Virus record (IMG/VR): IMGVR_UViG_3300027365_000015
Coordinates: 1 to 57,224 of that record
Origin: a virus
Reading direction: 5' to 3' (one strand)
DNA: 57,224 nt
Positions 7,243 through 15,701 of the stretch are shown here, one piece after another. The notes under the pieces are model-generated. The model was not told where the DNA came from and searched no databases. It was given only the letters and a program-made list of their open reading frames with translations. A program made the position numbers and the translations under genes. Positions within the stretch are counted from its first letter, which is position 1. Each line of letters opens with the position of its first letter.

Positions 7243-9740
7243 ATGGAGTACCGAGAATTTCTGGAAGGCAAGATCAAGCTGTCGGAGATGCACGGCTTCG
7301 GCTGCGAGCCCGACGAGATCAACCCGATACTCAAGCCTCACCAGCGTGACATCGTGCAATGGGCCGTGCGTGGCGGGAAGCGCGCCATCTTCGCCGCTTT
7401 CGGCCTGGGAAAGTCGGTCATTCAGATCGAGACGCTACGGATCCTTGGCGAGAAGCTGGGCGGAGGCAAGCTGCTGATCGTCTGCCCCTGGGCGTTCGCC
7501 AGGAGTTCAAGCGCGACGGCCGCATGCTCGATGTCGAGTTTGATTTCATCCGCACCAATGCCGAGATCGACGGTCCCGGCTTCTACCTGACCAATTACGA
7601 ATCGGTCAGGGACGGCAAACTCGATCCCAACTTGTTCGATGCGGTGAGCCTCGACGAAGCCTCGGTGCTGCGCAGCTTCGGCAGCAAGACCTACCAGACC
7701 TTCCTGACGCTGTTCGACCGGGTGCCGTTCAAGTTTGTGGCCACCGCCACGCCCTCGCCGAACCGCTATAAGGAGCTGATTCACTACGCCGGCTTCCTTG
7801 GGATCATGGATACCGGCCAGGCGCTGACCCGGTTTTTCCAGCGCGACAGCCAGAAGGCCAACAACCTCACGCTCTACAAGCACAAGGAGCGTGAGTTCTG
7901 GCTGTGGCTCAACTCCTGGTCGGTGTTCGTGCAGCGCCCATCAGACCTCGGCCACGACGACACCGGCTACGACCTGCCGCCGATGAAGGTGTTCTACCAC
8001 GAGGTGCCGGTGGACTACAGCGAGGCCGGTACCGACAACTGGGGCCAGGGCATGTTGTTCCAGGATGCAGCCCTGAGCCTTCAGGACGCCAGCCGCGAGA
8101 AGCGCGACAGCCTCGACGGCCGTGTCGCCAAGATGCGCGAGATCCTCGACGCCAATCCAGGCGACAGCTTTCTTCTTTGGCATGACCTCGAGGCCGAACG
8201 CCATGCCATTCAGAAAGCGGTACCCGAATCGAAAGCCGTCTACGGCTCGCAGGACCTGGAAGACCGCGAGCAGCGCATCATCGACTTCTCCGACGGCAAG
8301 TTCCAATACCTCAGCGCCAAGCCGGTGATCGCCGGCTCGGGCTGCAACTTCCAGCGCCATTGCCACAAGGCGATCTTTGTCGGCGTGGGGTACAAGTTCA
8401 ACGATTTCATTCAAGCCGTGCACAGGGTCTACCGCTTCCTGCAAACCGAGCAGGTGGAGATTCACATCATCTATGCCGAGAGCGAGCAGGAGATCCTGGC
8501 CGCGCTCAAGCAGAAGTGGATTCAGCACGACGACATGGTGAGCAAGATGACCGAGATCATTAAGCAGCATGGGCTGGGCAGCCTGAGCATGGCCGACATT
8601 CTGAAGCGCTCCATCGGAACCGAGCGCATCGAGGCCAGCGGCGAGCACTTCACCGTGGCCAACAACGACTGCGTGGAGGAGTGCCGGCTGATGGAGGAGA
8701 ACAGCGTGGACCTGATCCACACCTCCATCCCGTTCAGCAACCACTATGAGTACACGCCGAGCTACAACGACTTCGGCCACACCGATGACAATGACCACTT
8801 CTGGGCGCAGATGGACTTCCTCGCCCCGGAGCTTTTGCGCGTGCTCAAGCCCGGCCGCATCGCCGCGATTCACGTCAAGGACCGGATCCTGTTCGGCAAC
8901 GTCACTGGCGCCGGCGCGCCCACGGTCAGTCCCTTCCACGCCGAGTGCATCTTCCACTATCGCAAGCACGGCTTCGACTACATGGGCATGATCACGGTCG
9001 TGACCGATGTGGTGAGGGAGAACAACCAGACCTATCGCCTCGGCTGGTCCGAGCAGTGCAAGGACGGCACTAAGATGGGCGTCGGTTCGCCGGAATACAT
9101 CATCATCTTGCGCAAACCCCAGACCGATCGCTCCAAGGGCTATGCCGACGAGCGCGTCACCAAATCGAAGGAGGAGTACAGCCGGGCGCAATGGCAGGTG
9201 GACGCTCACGCCTTCTGGCGCTCAAGCGGCAACCGCATGCTCTCCCCGGAGGAGATGGCTCAGCTCGGCCCCGACCAGCTTGCCAAGATGTTCACCACCT
9301 ACAGCCTGCACAACGTCTACGACTACGAATCGCATGTGCGGATAGGCGAGGAGTTGGATAGCCGCGGAGCGCTGCCCTCGACCTTCATGAGCCTGGCCCC
9401 GGGCAGCAGCCATCCGGACGTCTGGCATGACGTGAACCGCATGCTGACCCTCAACGGCAGCCAGACGCAGCGAGGTCTTCAGAACCACGTTTGCCCGCTT
9501 CAGTTCGACATCGTGGACCGCATCATCAACCGCTATTCCAACCCAGGCGAAACGGTCTTCGATCCGTTCGGCGGATTGTTCACCGTGCCGTATCGGGCCA
9601 TCAAGCTCGGCCGCAAGGGGCGGGCCAGCGAGTTGAATCCCAGCTACTTCATGGATGGCGTGCGGTACCTCGAGGCGGCAGAGCGCGAGGTCTCGATGCC
9701 CTCCTTGTTCGACACCCTGGAAGACGAAGAAGCCGCCTAG
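7243..9740 (+). CDS. Helicase-DNA methyltransferase fusion, one-base frameshift
   Basis: Restored, this would be about 832 residues. The N-terminal half is an SF2/SNF2-type helicase: FGLGKS Walker A (about residue 52), LDEAS motif II (about 136), ATATPSP motif III (about 166) and QAVHRVYR motif VI (about 390). The C-terminal half is an amino-methyltransferase with TSIPF in the catalytic motif IV position (about 492) and FDPFGG for SAM binding (about 772), the order seen in beta-class enzymes. The frame breaks at the CCCC run 7485-7488. One more C would give VCPLGVRQEF, the expected helicase motif, whereas the present frame ends at 7590. The downstream frame is open from 7359 to 9740. It may protect phage DNA from restriction. 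The shift is either a sequencing error or a real mutation. Confidence 0.8.
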
Positions 9741-9755
9741 CCAGGCGGCATTTTT
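9732..9755 (+). terminator. Intrinsic terminator overlapping methyltransferase stop
   Basis: GCCGCC (9732-9737) pairs with GGCGGC (9744-9749), followed by A and five T. The stop codon lies in the loop. Confidence 0.8.
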
Positions 9756-9767
9756 ATGGAGAGCCCT

Positions 9768-10181
9768 ATGGCGCGTAGCAAGCACAAGCGCAAGGTGAGC
9801 GGGAAGAAACACAAGATCTATCAGGACCGGTCTCGCCGCCTGGCCAGCCTGCTGGTCTGGCATGGCGTCGGTCACCCAGGCGATGACGATGATTATGTCG
9901 GCGGCATCCGCTGGCCGCGCCACCTGCTCAGCGCGCAAGACGTTGACCGAATCACCAGGTGGGCACTGGCGACACCCAACCGTTGGTGGTGCAGGGCCAC
10001 GGTCATGTGCGTGGCCGATGACGGCACCAGCTACCAGGAGGCGGCCGAGTCCGAAACATTGCAGGCTTGCGTGGCCAACGAGGTCAGCCACTGGCGCATG
10101 GGGCTCATGGAAGACGCCAAGGCACGCTGCAACCCTAGGCATATCATCGCCGAGAAATTCGAGACGGGAGTCATCGCATGA
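9768..10181 (+). CDS. Hypothetical phage protein
   Basis: This protein has 137 residues with a very basic start (MARSKHKRKVSGKKHK). GGAGAG six bases before ATG 9768 makes this start better than the ATG at 9756. The middle contains CRATVMC. It ends in an ATGA overlap with the next gene. Function unknown; nucleic-acid binding is possible from the basic tail. Confidence 0.65.
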   Translation: MARSKHKRKVSGKKHKIYQDRSRRLASLLVWHGVGHPGDDDDYVGGIRWPRHLLSAQDVDRITRWALATPNRWWCRATVMCVADDGTSYQEAAESETLQACVANEVSHWRMGLMEDAKARCNPRHIIAEKFETGVIA

Positions 10182-10519
10182 ACACATCTGCACCGGTCGC
10201 CCCGGCCGACACGATCAAGGACACCATGAAGCGCGCCGGCTGCCCGCTCTCCATCGATCAACAGATGGTGCTCGCCGGCAGCCTGGCCGTCTACGACGAG
10301 AAGGACCACATCCAGGACCAGCTGTGCGCCCGGATCGAGGAGCTGCAGGCGGACAAGGATGAGCTGATACGGCAGCTCGACCAGGTCGAAGCCGAGAACG
10401 CCCGCATGCGCGACGCCATCCGGCGCGCCAGGATCTATGCCGGTGACAACCTGCCGGCGGCGCCTGGCCTGACGGTAGTGGGCATGCTCGAAGATGCACT
10501 GAGGGAGGGCGCGAGATGA
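10178..10519 (+). CDS. Coiled-coil hypothetical protein
   Basis: This protein has 113 residues. Residues about 40-90 are a predicted coiled coil (QLCARIEELQADKDELIRQL). The AENARMRDAIRRAR segment resembles AENARLRDALDH in the next gene product, suggesting paired or duplicated helical proteins. It begins and ends in ATGA overlaps. Confidence 0.6.
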   Translation: MNTSAPVAPADTIKDTMKRAGCPLSIDQQMVLAGSLAVYDEKDHIQDQLCARIEELQADKDELIRQLDQVEAENARMRDAIRRARIYAGDNLPAAPGLTVVGMLEDALREGAR

Positions 10520-11127
10520 CCCAGGACAACGGGATGGATGCCAGCCCCAGCTGGCAGGAGCTGCAAGCCGAGAACGCCAGGCTGAGGGATGCGCTGGACC
10601 ACATCCAGCGAACGGCTGACAACAGTCGCACGATGACAAGGCGCCTCGCCTTCATCTCCGAGCGCGCCTCCATGGCGCTGAACGGAGAGGCATACGAAAC
10701 CGGCGCCATCGATCTTCCCAAGCAGCGCACCCCGACGCCGGCGCAATGGGAGTTGCGCTACCGGCACCTGAAGAAAGAGCGGGACGGCTTGGCGGCGCGC
10801 TATACCGCACTGGCCGATGAGGTTCGCACCTTGATTCAGGATTCTGACGGCCTTGCCGGCTACCACCTCAACGGCGAAGTGGCTTGCTGGAGCGAGCTGG
10901 AGGCCGGGCACCTCCTGGGCGAGCCAGACGATGCCGGAGCGTCCTGCCTGCATCGCCATGACACCGCATTTCTAGGTGACTTGGCCATGCAGCTGGATCA
11001 AGAGGGTGACGAGCTTCTGAAAGACGAATGCTCGCGAGCCAGAGGAAGGGCCAGAAAGTCCGCCGCCACCGTCCTGGCGAACGTGGTCAATAAGCGCCTG
11101 ACAGAGGAGGGCCAAGATGGCGAATAA
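10516..11127 (+). CDS. Coiled-coil hypothetical protein
   Basis: This protein has 203 residues, mainly helical, with an N-terminal coiled coil (ELQAENARLRDALDHIQ) and a basic C-terminal segment. The proteins I remember with this N-terminus in early phage operons have no assigned function. It overlaps the excisionase gene by 11 bases. Confidence 0.6.
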   Translation: MTQDNGMDASPSWQELQAENARLRDALDHIQRTADNSRTMTRRLAFISERASMALNGEAYETGAIDLPKQRTPTPAQWELRYRHLKKERDGLAARYTALADEVRTLIQDSDGLAGYHLNGEVACWSELEAGHLLGEPDDAGASCLHRHDTAFLGDLAMQLDQEGDELLKDECSRARGRARKSAATVLANVVNKRLTEEGQDGE

Positions 11128-11302
11128 TCGACTGCTCCCCCTGCCGGAACTGGAAAAGAAGGTGGGCTTCAAGCACGCGAAGATCTACCGCCTGATTCGC
11201 TCCGGCGAGTTTCCGACCGGCAAGATGATCCAGGGCAAGCGCCTCTGGCTTGAGCGCGAGATAGACGAGTGGATCGAGCGTCAGTGGGCTTCCGCTTCCT
11301 GA
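11117..11302 (+). CDS. AlpA-family excisionase / DNA-binding protein
   Basis: This protein has 61 residues with a MerR-like winged helix-turn-helix: LPELEKKVGFKHAKIYRLI, then GEFPTGKMIQGKRLWLEREI and DEWIERQ. AlpA proteins act as excisionase or as activators of a neighbouring integrase. It ends inside the 3' end of the convergent integrase gene (22-base overlap), a typical xis-int arrangement at a phage attachment region. Confidence 0.85.
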   Translation: MANNRLLPLPELEKKVGFKHAKIYRLIRSGEFPTGKMIQGKRLWLEREIDEWIERQWASAS

Positions 11303-12477
11303 CCTCGCAGGCTATCCACGTAATCCCCCCACCACTGCAGCATCTCCCGCCGCTCCTTCATGTACTTCGCGTGGTTGTAAGAGCCCCGCGTCCTGTCCTT
11401 CGGCACGTGCGCCAGCTGCCGCTCGATGGCATCCTCGCGCCACCCGTACTCGTTCATCAGCGTGGACGCGGTGGCGCGGAAGCCGTGGGTGGCGAAGGCC
11501 CCTCCCCCGAACCCCATCCGAGTCAGCGCGGTGTTGATCGTCGTGTGATGAATCGGCTTGTTGGGGTGCTTCATCCCGGGCACCATCAGTTCCCCGCCGC
11601 CCGAATACGTCTTCAGCTCCTCCAATACCCTTATCGCCTGGCTCGACAGCGGTACCGCATGGTCGCGCTTGCGCTTCATGTTCTGGCGCGGAATGCGCCA
11701 GATCTTCGCCTCGAAGTCCACGTCCTCCCAGCGACCGCGGCGCATTTCCACCCCGCGCACCATGGTGAACAACAACAGCTCGATGGCCAGCTGCGTGCTC
11801 CGGTACCCGCCATAGATCGGGATCTGCCCCAGCAGGAATCGCAGTTGCTTCTCGGTGAGCGCTACGGCGTGCTTGACCTCGCCGCGGGTCACCGCGCCCT
11901 TGACGTGCTCGGCCGGGTCATCCTTGGCGCGCAGAGTCAGGATCGCGAAGCGGAAGATGTTGCTGATCCACATGCGCACGTTGATGGCGATGGTCGGCGC
12001 CCCGCGCTTCTCGATGCGCCGCATGATCTCCAGGATCTCCGGCGCTGTGACATCGCGCAGCGCCAGCCGGCCCAGGGTCGGGAGTATCTCCTCGTCGAGC
12101 CCGTGGCGCACCTGGTCGCGGTAGTAGTCCGACCAGTTGGGCGAGCGCTCGACAAACCACTCCTCGGCAATGAGCCCGAAGGTGTTGTCCTGGTGCAGCT
12201 TCTCTTCGCGCTTCAGGCGCGCCTCCTCGTCCTTGGGATGGGCACCCTGGGCAATCAGCTTGCGCGCCCACTCGCGGCGCTCGCGGGCCTCTGCCAAGCT
12301 GGTGGAGGGGTACTCGCCGACGGTCCACATGGTCGGCTTGCCGTGGAGGCGATAACGCAGGCGCCAGTACTTGGCGCCGTTGGGCCTCACCTCGAGGCAC
12401 AGGCCGTGGGCGTCGGCGATACGATAGAGCTTCTCGCGGGGCTTGGCCTTGCGGGCCCTGGTGTCAGATAGCGGCAT
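11281..12477 (-). CDS. int: Tyrosine integrase, P4/DUF4102 type
   Basis: The protein has 398 residues. The N-terminal DUF4102 arm-binding domain is seen as MPLSDTRARKAKPREKLYRI followed by GLCLEVRPNGAKYWRLRYR. The catalytic domain carries R (VRGVEMRRGRW, about 241), HGFR (about 331), QLAHV, and the nucleophile tyrosine in the SYNHAKYM region (about 365-372). It would recombine attP with a host site. It is transcribed away from the repeat-rich 12.5-12.8 kb region and converges on alpA. Confidence 0.95.
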   Translation of the reverse strand: MPLSDTRARKAKPREKLYRIADAHGLCLEVRPNGAKYWRLRYRLHGKPTMWTVGEYPSTSLAEARERREWARKLIAQGAHPKDEEARLKREEKLHQDNTFGLIAEEWFVERSPNWSDYYRDQVRHGLDEEILPTLGRLALRDVTAPEILEIMRRIEKRGAPTIAINVRMWISNIFRFAILTLRAKDDPAEHVKGAVTRGEVKHAVALTEKQLRFLLGQIPIYGGYRSTQLAIELLLFTMVRGVEMRRGRWEDVDFEAKIWRIPRQNMKRKRDHAVPLSSQAIRVLEELKTYSGGGELMVPGMKHPNKPIHHTTINTALTRMGFGGGAFATHGFRATASTLMNEYGWREDAIERQLAHVPKDRTRGSYNHAKYMKERREMLQWWGDYVDSLRGQEAEAH

Positions 12478-12831
12478 GGCGTGTGAGTAACGGTGGAGGT
12501 ACTCACAATCGTACTCACAAAAAGCGGAGATTGGGAAGGAAGAATAGAGAAAGGAGGAGAGGGAGAGGAGAGGTGCCCCGCCGCTGCGACGGGGCTTCGA
12601 ATCAGGGAGTAGAAAGCAGTACCGGGTGTTCGCTGTTATCGATCATCAGCACGTTTTTCAACTCAACCTCCTGATTTCATTAAGTGTCGAGTCGAAGTAG
12701 CTCCGATCTTACTCACAATCGTACTCACAACCGACATTTCAACCTCGAACGCGCCCTTGCGGGAAAACCCGATTGTAACGCGGGCGGCCGCCGCTGTCTC
12801 AGGGTGGCGACTCGCCCGCGGCCCACGGCAC
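12478..12831. other. Candidate attP region with arm-type repeats
   Basis: There is no gene in 354 bases. TACTCACAA occurs twice, separated by TCG, at 12500-12520, and the same 21-base block recurs at 12710-12730. An inverted TGTGAGTA lies at 12483-12490. This spacing of short repeats beside int is like arm-type integrase sites flanking a crossover core. A purine-rich tract (12533-12573) and hairpins GCCCCG/CGGGGC (12575-12595) and CGCGGGCG/CGCCCGCG (12779-12820) also lie here. The core itself cannot be identified without the host attB. Confidence 0.5.
12779..12820 (-). terminator. Possible terminator of immI-like operon
   Basis: This is a perfect eight-base inverted repeat, CGCGGGCG and CGCCCGCG, just past the stop of the last - strand gene of the antirepressor operon. 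It lacks a clean T run, so the call is weak. Confidence 0.35.
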
Positions 12832-13308
12832 TTAGGCGGCCTCGCTCGCCTCGACCCCCTGGGCGATCAGCTCAGATAGATCGTGGCGCGCTGCCTCGAT
12901 CCAGTGAATGCACTCCGACATGGCGTCCCCGGTGATATGCATCGCCTCGTCATCCGCATCATGGCAGGACGACTCGATAACCCTGAGCGCCGCCACCACG
13001 CAGCCGAGCCGGCAGCAGACGTAGTCGTCTAGCAACCGCTCGTGGTCGGAGACCGGCGAAGCGACCAGCGGCAGAGAGACGGAAACATCAGTCAGCAGCT
13101 CTCGGCTGGTCTGGGCTGGGTGGCCGTGGATCATCTTCGTTGCGACCACGATGGCCTCGATATGAAGGCCTAGCTGCCGAAGCGACATGTCGAGGATCGG
13201 ATGGTGCTCCCGGCCGTGAAGGCGGCGCGCGCCCTGAAGAAGTCGCGTTGCCGCATCGACGCGATTGGCAATGTCGGTCAGCCCTGCAGTATTAGCGGTC
13301 GTCTTCAT
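12832..13308 (-). CDS. Hypothetical protein co-transcribed with antirepressor
   Basis: The 158-residue product starts at the ATG 13308 (MKTTANTAGL), in an ATGA overlap with the antirepressor stop. Earlier in-frame starts lie inside the antirepressor gene in junk composition. The protein is helical with several cysteines (DDYVCCRLGC, SSCHDADDEA). Resemblance to short phage proteins of unknown function (DUF3077-like) is possible but uncertain. Its coupling suggests it acts with the antirepressor. Confidence 0.65.
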   Translation of the reverse strand: MKTTANTAGLTDIANRVDAATRLLQGARRLHGREHHPILDMSLRQLGLHIEAIVVATKMIHGHPAQTSRELLTDVSVSLPLVASPVSDHERLLDDYVCCRLGCVVAALRVIESSCHDADDEAMHITGDAMSECIHWIEAARHDLSELIAQGVEASEAA

Positions 13309-14039
13309 GCTGCGTCCCCCCTCTCTTGCTCCCAGAGCTTCTGAAGGCGGATCAGGCCTTTGCCCGTCACCAGCGCCGTGATGTTCTCCTGCAAGCCTTT
13401 CTCGGGATGCTCCCAGTGCCCCACCTTCACATCCATCAGCCCGGATTCGATCTTCGACTGGTAGGGCTCGTTGCGGCGGTTGACCCAGCCATGATGGCGA
13501 AGAAAGGAAAACAGCCGCGTGCGGCCGGTGCCGATCGTCTTGGCGGCCTGTCCCACGGTGATGGCGTCGTGTGATATTTCGACCTGATTGGCGAACGCCA
13601 CCTTGGGCGCCGCCTCCTGCAGCGCCCTCTCCTGCCGCTCGAGGCGTTCGGCTTGATCGGCGGCCAGGCGAAGCGCCTCGGCCATGCTCTGAGGGAGCTG
13701 GGGTGCCGCCTCTTTGGCCCGACGCTCGCACTCGATGAAGTACTGGCGAGCCTGCTTGCCCTTCTCGTTGCGCTCGACCATGGACAGCTCCTTGGCCATG
13801 TCGAGAGAGAGGTGGTATTCGGTGCTTGGGCGGCCGCCAGAGCTTTCTCCCAGAACCGGGAGAAAGTCTTGCCCCTCGACGAATCCGTACTGCTGGATGC
13901 GATCTTGCATCCAGGTGGTGAACCGCTTACCCACCTCCAGGAAGTCGTGGAGATCGCGGGCGTTGACGGTCTCGATGGTCTGGCCGCCGATGGAAGCGGT
14001 GCCAATGGCGATGATGGCGGTGGTGGTGCTATTCTTCAT
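13305..14039 (-). CDS. ant: Phage antirepressor (AntA/AntB plus KilAC domains)
   Basis: This protein has 244 residues. The N-terminal AntA/AntB domain is seen as TVNARDLHDFLEVGKRFTTW and QYGFVEGQDF, and GRPSTEYHLSLDMAKELSM follows. The C-terminal KilAC domain starts near FANQVEISHDAITVGQAAK. In P22, Ant inactivates prophage repressors. AAAGGTGACG upstream supports ATG 14039. It lies downstream of an Arc-like gene and a strong promoter covered by operator half-sites, as in P22 immI. A second protein with a KilAC domain is at 53510-54193 and shares the ALRLAADQA linker motif. Confidence 0.9.
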   Translation of the reverse strand: MKNSTTTAIIAIGTASIGGQTIETVNARDLHDFLEVGKRFTTWMQDRIQQYGFVEGQDFLPVLGESSGGRPSTEYHLSLDMAKELSMVERNEKGKQARQYFIECERRAKEAAPQLPQSMAEALRLAADQAERLERQERALQEAAPKVAFANQVEISHDAITVGQAAKTIGTGRTRLFSFLRHHGWVNRRNEPYQSKIESGLMDVKVGHWEHPEKGLQENITALVTGKGLIRLQKLWEQERGDAA

Positions 14040-14112
14040 GTCGTCACCTTTCGTGGAAGTTGGGTTGACAATCGAGGCCTCTGGGGTTGCCGCCCCGGGG
14101 GCTTCTTCTGTT

Positions 14113-14277
14113 TCACTTCTTGCCGCCTTTCCTTTCATTCTCCTGCTCCTGCTGACGCTGCGCTTCCAGGTAATGCACGATCTGAGAGTTTATTGACCTG
14201 TGCTCCTCACAGGCCCTCCCTTTGATCCATTCAGCCAGCTCCCATGGGATCCTGACTTGTGTCCTGTAGCTCTTCAT
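14113..14277 (-). CDS. Arc-like ribbon-helix-helix repressor (54 residues)
   Basis: This short gene reads MKSYRTQVRIPWELAEWIKG, then a helix and EEHRSINSQIVHYLEAQ, the beta strand-helix-helix of Arc/Mnt proteins: alternating basic strand residues (TQVRI), then RSINSQI before the second helix. Its start lies 60 bases below a sigma70-like promoter. By analogy with P22 Arc it would repress its own operon, including the antirepressor. It is encoded between the operator cluster and ant. Confidence 0.85.
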   Translation of the reverse strand: MKSYRTQVRIPWELAEWIKGRACEEHRSINSQIVHYLEAQRQQEQENERKGGKK

Positions 14278-14309
14278 TGTCGCCGTCTCCGTAGCTTTGC
14301 GTTGGTGGC

Positions 14310-14374
14310 GTCACTTTATTCAGTGACACATCTGTCACTATACTGCACTGCCTTGCAGTGTCAAGCTAGTGACA
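14310..14374. promoter_or_regulatory. Operator cluster and - strand promoter of immI-like module
   Basis: The half-site AGTGAC(A) or its complement occurs at 14310-14315, 14322-14328, 14333-14339, 14359-14363 (partial) and 14368-14374. AGTGACA and TGTCACT make a perfect inverted repeat across four bases. CACTGC/GCAGTG (14346-14360) is a second type of inverted repeat. On the - strand, TTGACA (14364-14359) is spaced 16 bases from TATAGT (14342-14337), a strong promoter for arc-ant buried in these sites. Two ribbon-helix-helix genes diverge from it. Confidence 0.75.
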
Positions 14375-14625
14375 TGACAAAAGATACCTATCGATCCCAG
14401 TTCCGGCTGCCTTGGCCGCTCTATGAGCAGCTCAAGGCCGCCTCTGAAGAGAGCGGCCGCAGCTTGAACGCGGAGCTTGTCGCTCGGCTACAAGAAAGCT
14501 TCGACGAACCCCAGGAGGGCGGGGTTGTGCTGGACAAGGAGACGGAGGATCGTCTGCTGGCCAGGCTGCTCGCAAGAATAGCGGAGCGACGGATTCTAGA
14601 AGACCAGGGCGAGGACGAAAGGTAG
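14374..14625 (+). CDS. Mnt-like ribbon-helix-helix protein
   Basis: This protein has 83 residues. MTKDTYRSQFRLPWPLYEQL followed by KAASEESGRSLNAELVARLQ is an Arc/Mnt fold: a strand with SQFRL, then helices around GRSLNAEL. The acidic helical C-terminal extension (about residues 45-83) would help it oligomerise. It is divergent from the Arc-like gene, and its start codon overlaps the last operator half-site. By the P22 analogy it would keep the antirepressor off in the lysogen. Confidence 0.85.
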   Translation: MTKDTYRSQFRLPWPLYEQLKAASEESGRSLNAELVARLQESFDEPQEGGVVLDKETEDRLLARLLARIAERRILEDQGEDER

Positions 14626-14689
14626 GCCCTCGCATACCTCCTGGCTATTGCGCTACCTTTGGCGAAGCAACTGGAACAAGGAAAATTGC

Positions 14690-15334
14690 ATGAGGGTCAT
14701 CGCCGTCACAGTCCTGGCCGCAGCCCTGGCGGGATGCGCCGGCGCCAAGTTCAAGCAGAACATGGAGACCTCTGGCGCGCGTCTGGACGAGCTCAGCCAG
14801 TACCAGCTCCGCAACGTCTCGCTGACCCCCTCCGACCATCCGCGAGCCGATCAGGCAATGTCTTATTGTGGCGGCGGCTTTGTCAGCGTCCGGGCAAACG
14901 TCCTCGAGAAGATGGAGGAGGAGCTTTCCGGTAGATCCACCAGCACCTCGCCCATCCTGGTGGCCAAGAGGAAAATGGAGGACGCCGAGGAGTGGCTGTC
15001 GAGCTGCGCTCAGCGTTACGGGGTGCTCATGTGGGCCATGATGGAGGGGCCAGGAACCGCCCAGCCCCTAAAGACCTCGGAGTGGCTGCGTCAGAATAGG
15101 AGCGCCCTTCTGAGTTTTCGGCTTGCATCAAGCAACCTCCGCCAACACCAGGCGAAGATGCGCGGCCTGCAGACCGCCATCGGCATGGGGCTCATGTCGG
15201 GCAGCTTGAACTACGGGAATCCACCCCGCTACCAGTACATCAACCCCTACATGCGCAGCGACGGCACCATGGTGGAAGGGCATCTTCGAACCACCCCAAA
15301 CGACTACTGCTTCGACAACCTGAACGGGTGCTGA
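14690..15334 (+). CDS. Predicted lipoprotein, lysogenic cargo candidate
   Basis: This protein has 214 residues. MRVIAVTVLAAALAGC is a type II signal peptide with the lipobox LAGC (Cys 16). The mature part has a few cysteines (SYCGGGF, SSCAQRY, DYCF) and ends NLNGC. AAGGAAA lies before ATG 14690. It is not part of the - strand virion operon and sits next to the lysogeny genes, typical of cargo such as superinfection exclusion. That role is inferred. The next gene begins one base after its stop. Confidence 0.65.
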   Translation: MRVIAVTVLAAALAGCAGAKFKQNMETSGARLDELSQYQLRNVSLTPSDHPRADQAMSYCGGGFVSVRANVLEKMEEELSGRSTSTSPILVAKRKMEDAEEWLSSCAQRYGVLMWAMMEGPGTAQPLKTSEWLRQNRSALLSFRLASSNLRQHQAKMRGLQTAIGMGLMSGSLNYGNPPRYQYINPYMRSDGTMVEGHLRTTPNDYCFDNLNGC

Positions 15335-15335
15335 C

Positions 15336-15701
15336 ATGCCGCACCGCGTCGCCTACATGCTGCACTTCTCCGAGGAGGAGAAGCGGAAGATTCGTCGCCT
15401 CCACTCCCTGGAGCACTACCGCAAGCCGTGGGCGATCACGGCTGGCATCGGCACCACCCTCCTGGTGTTCGCCTCGCAAGGCGTGCTGTATGCCCAGCCT
15501 CATCTCTACCACTACATTGCGACCTACGGCTGCCTGCCGGCCGGGTTGGCGGCAGGCGTCGCGGCTTACCACCTGATTGCCCGCCATGTCGATCAGCAGC
15601 TACGGTGTCGCTGGGACCCGCTCTACTACCAGAGATCCGGGAGGTCGCTGGCGACCGTCGAGCTCCAGCGAGGGGAGCTCGAGGCTACCGACGAGCCCTG
15701 A
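15336..15701 (+). CDS. Two-helix inner membrane protein
   Basis: This protein has 121 residues with two hydrophobic segments, about residues 33-50 and 64-81, flanked by a basic cytoplasmic N-terminus (KRKIRRLH) and a charged C-terminal tail. It directly follows the lipoprotein gene and is likely co-expressed, giving a membrane pair that could act in superinfection exclusion. Its stop abuts the stop of the convergent polyvalent gene. Confidence 0.6.
   Translation: MPHRVAYMLHFSEEEKRKIRRLHSLEHYRKPWAITAGIGTTLLVFASQGVLYAQPHLYHYIATYGCLPAGLAAGVAAYHLIARHVDQQLRCRWDPLYYQRSGRSLATVELQRGELEATDEP

Noticed and set aside
12533-12573. Purine tract as triplex or packaging site
   Set aside because: Only compositional; nothing else supports a function.
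12592-12605. TTCGAATC as the T-loop of a tRNA 3' end at the att site
   Set aside because: No acceptor stem, anticodon arm or CCA partner could be found around it.
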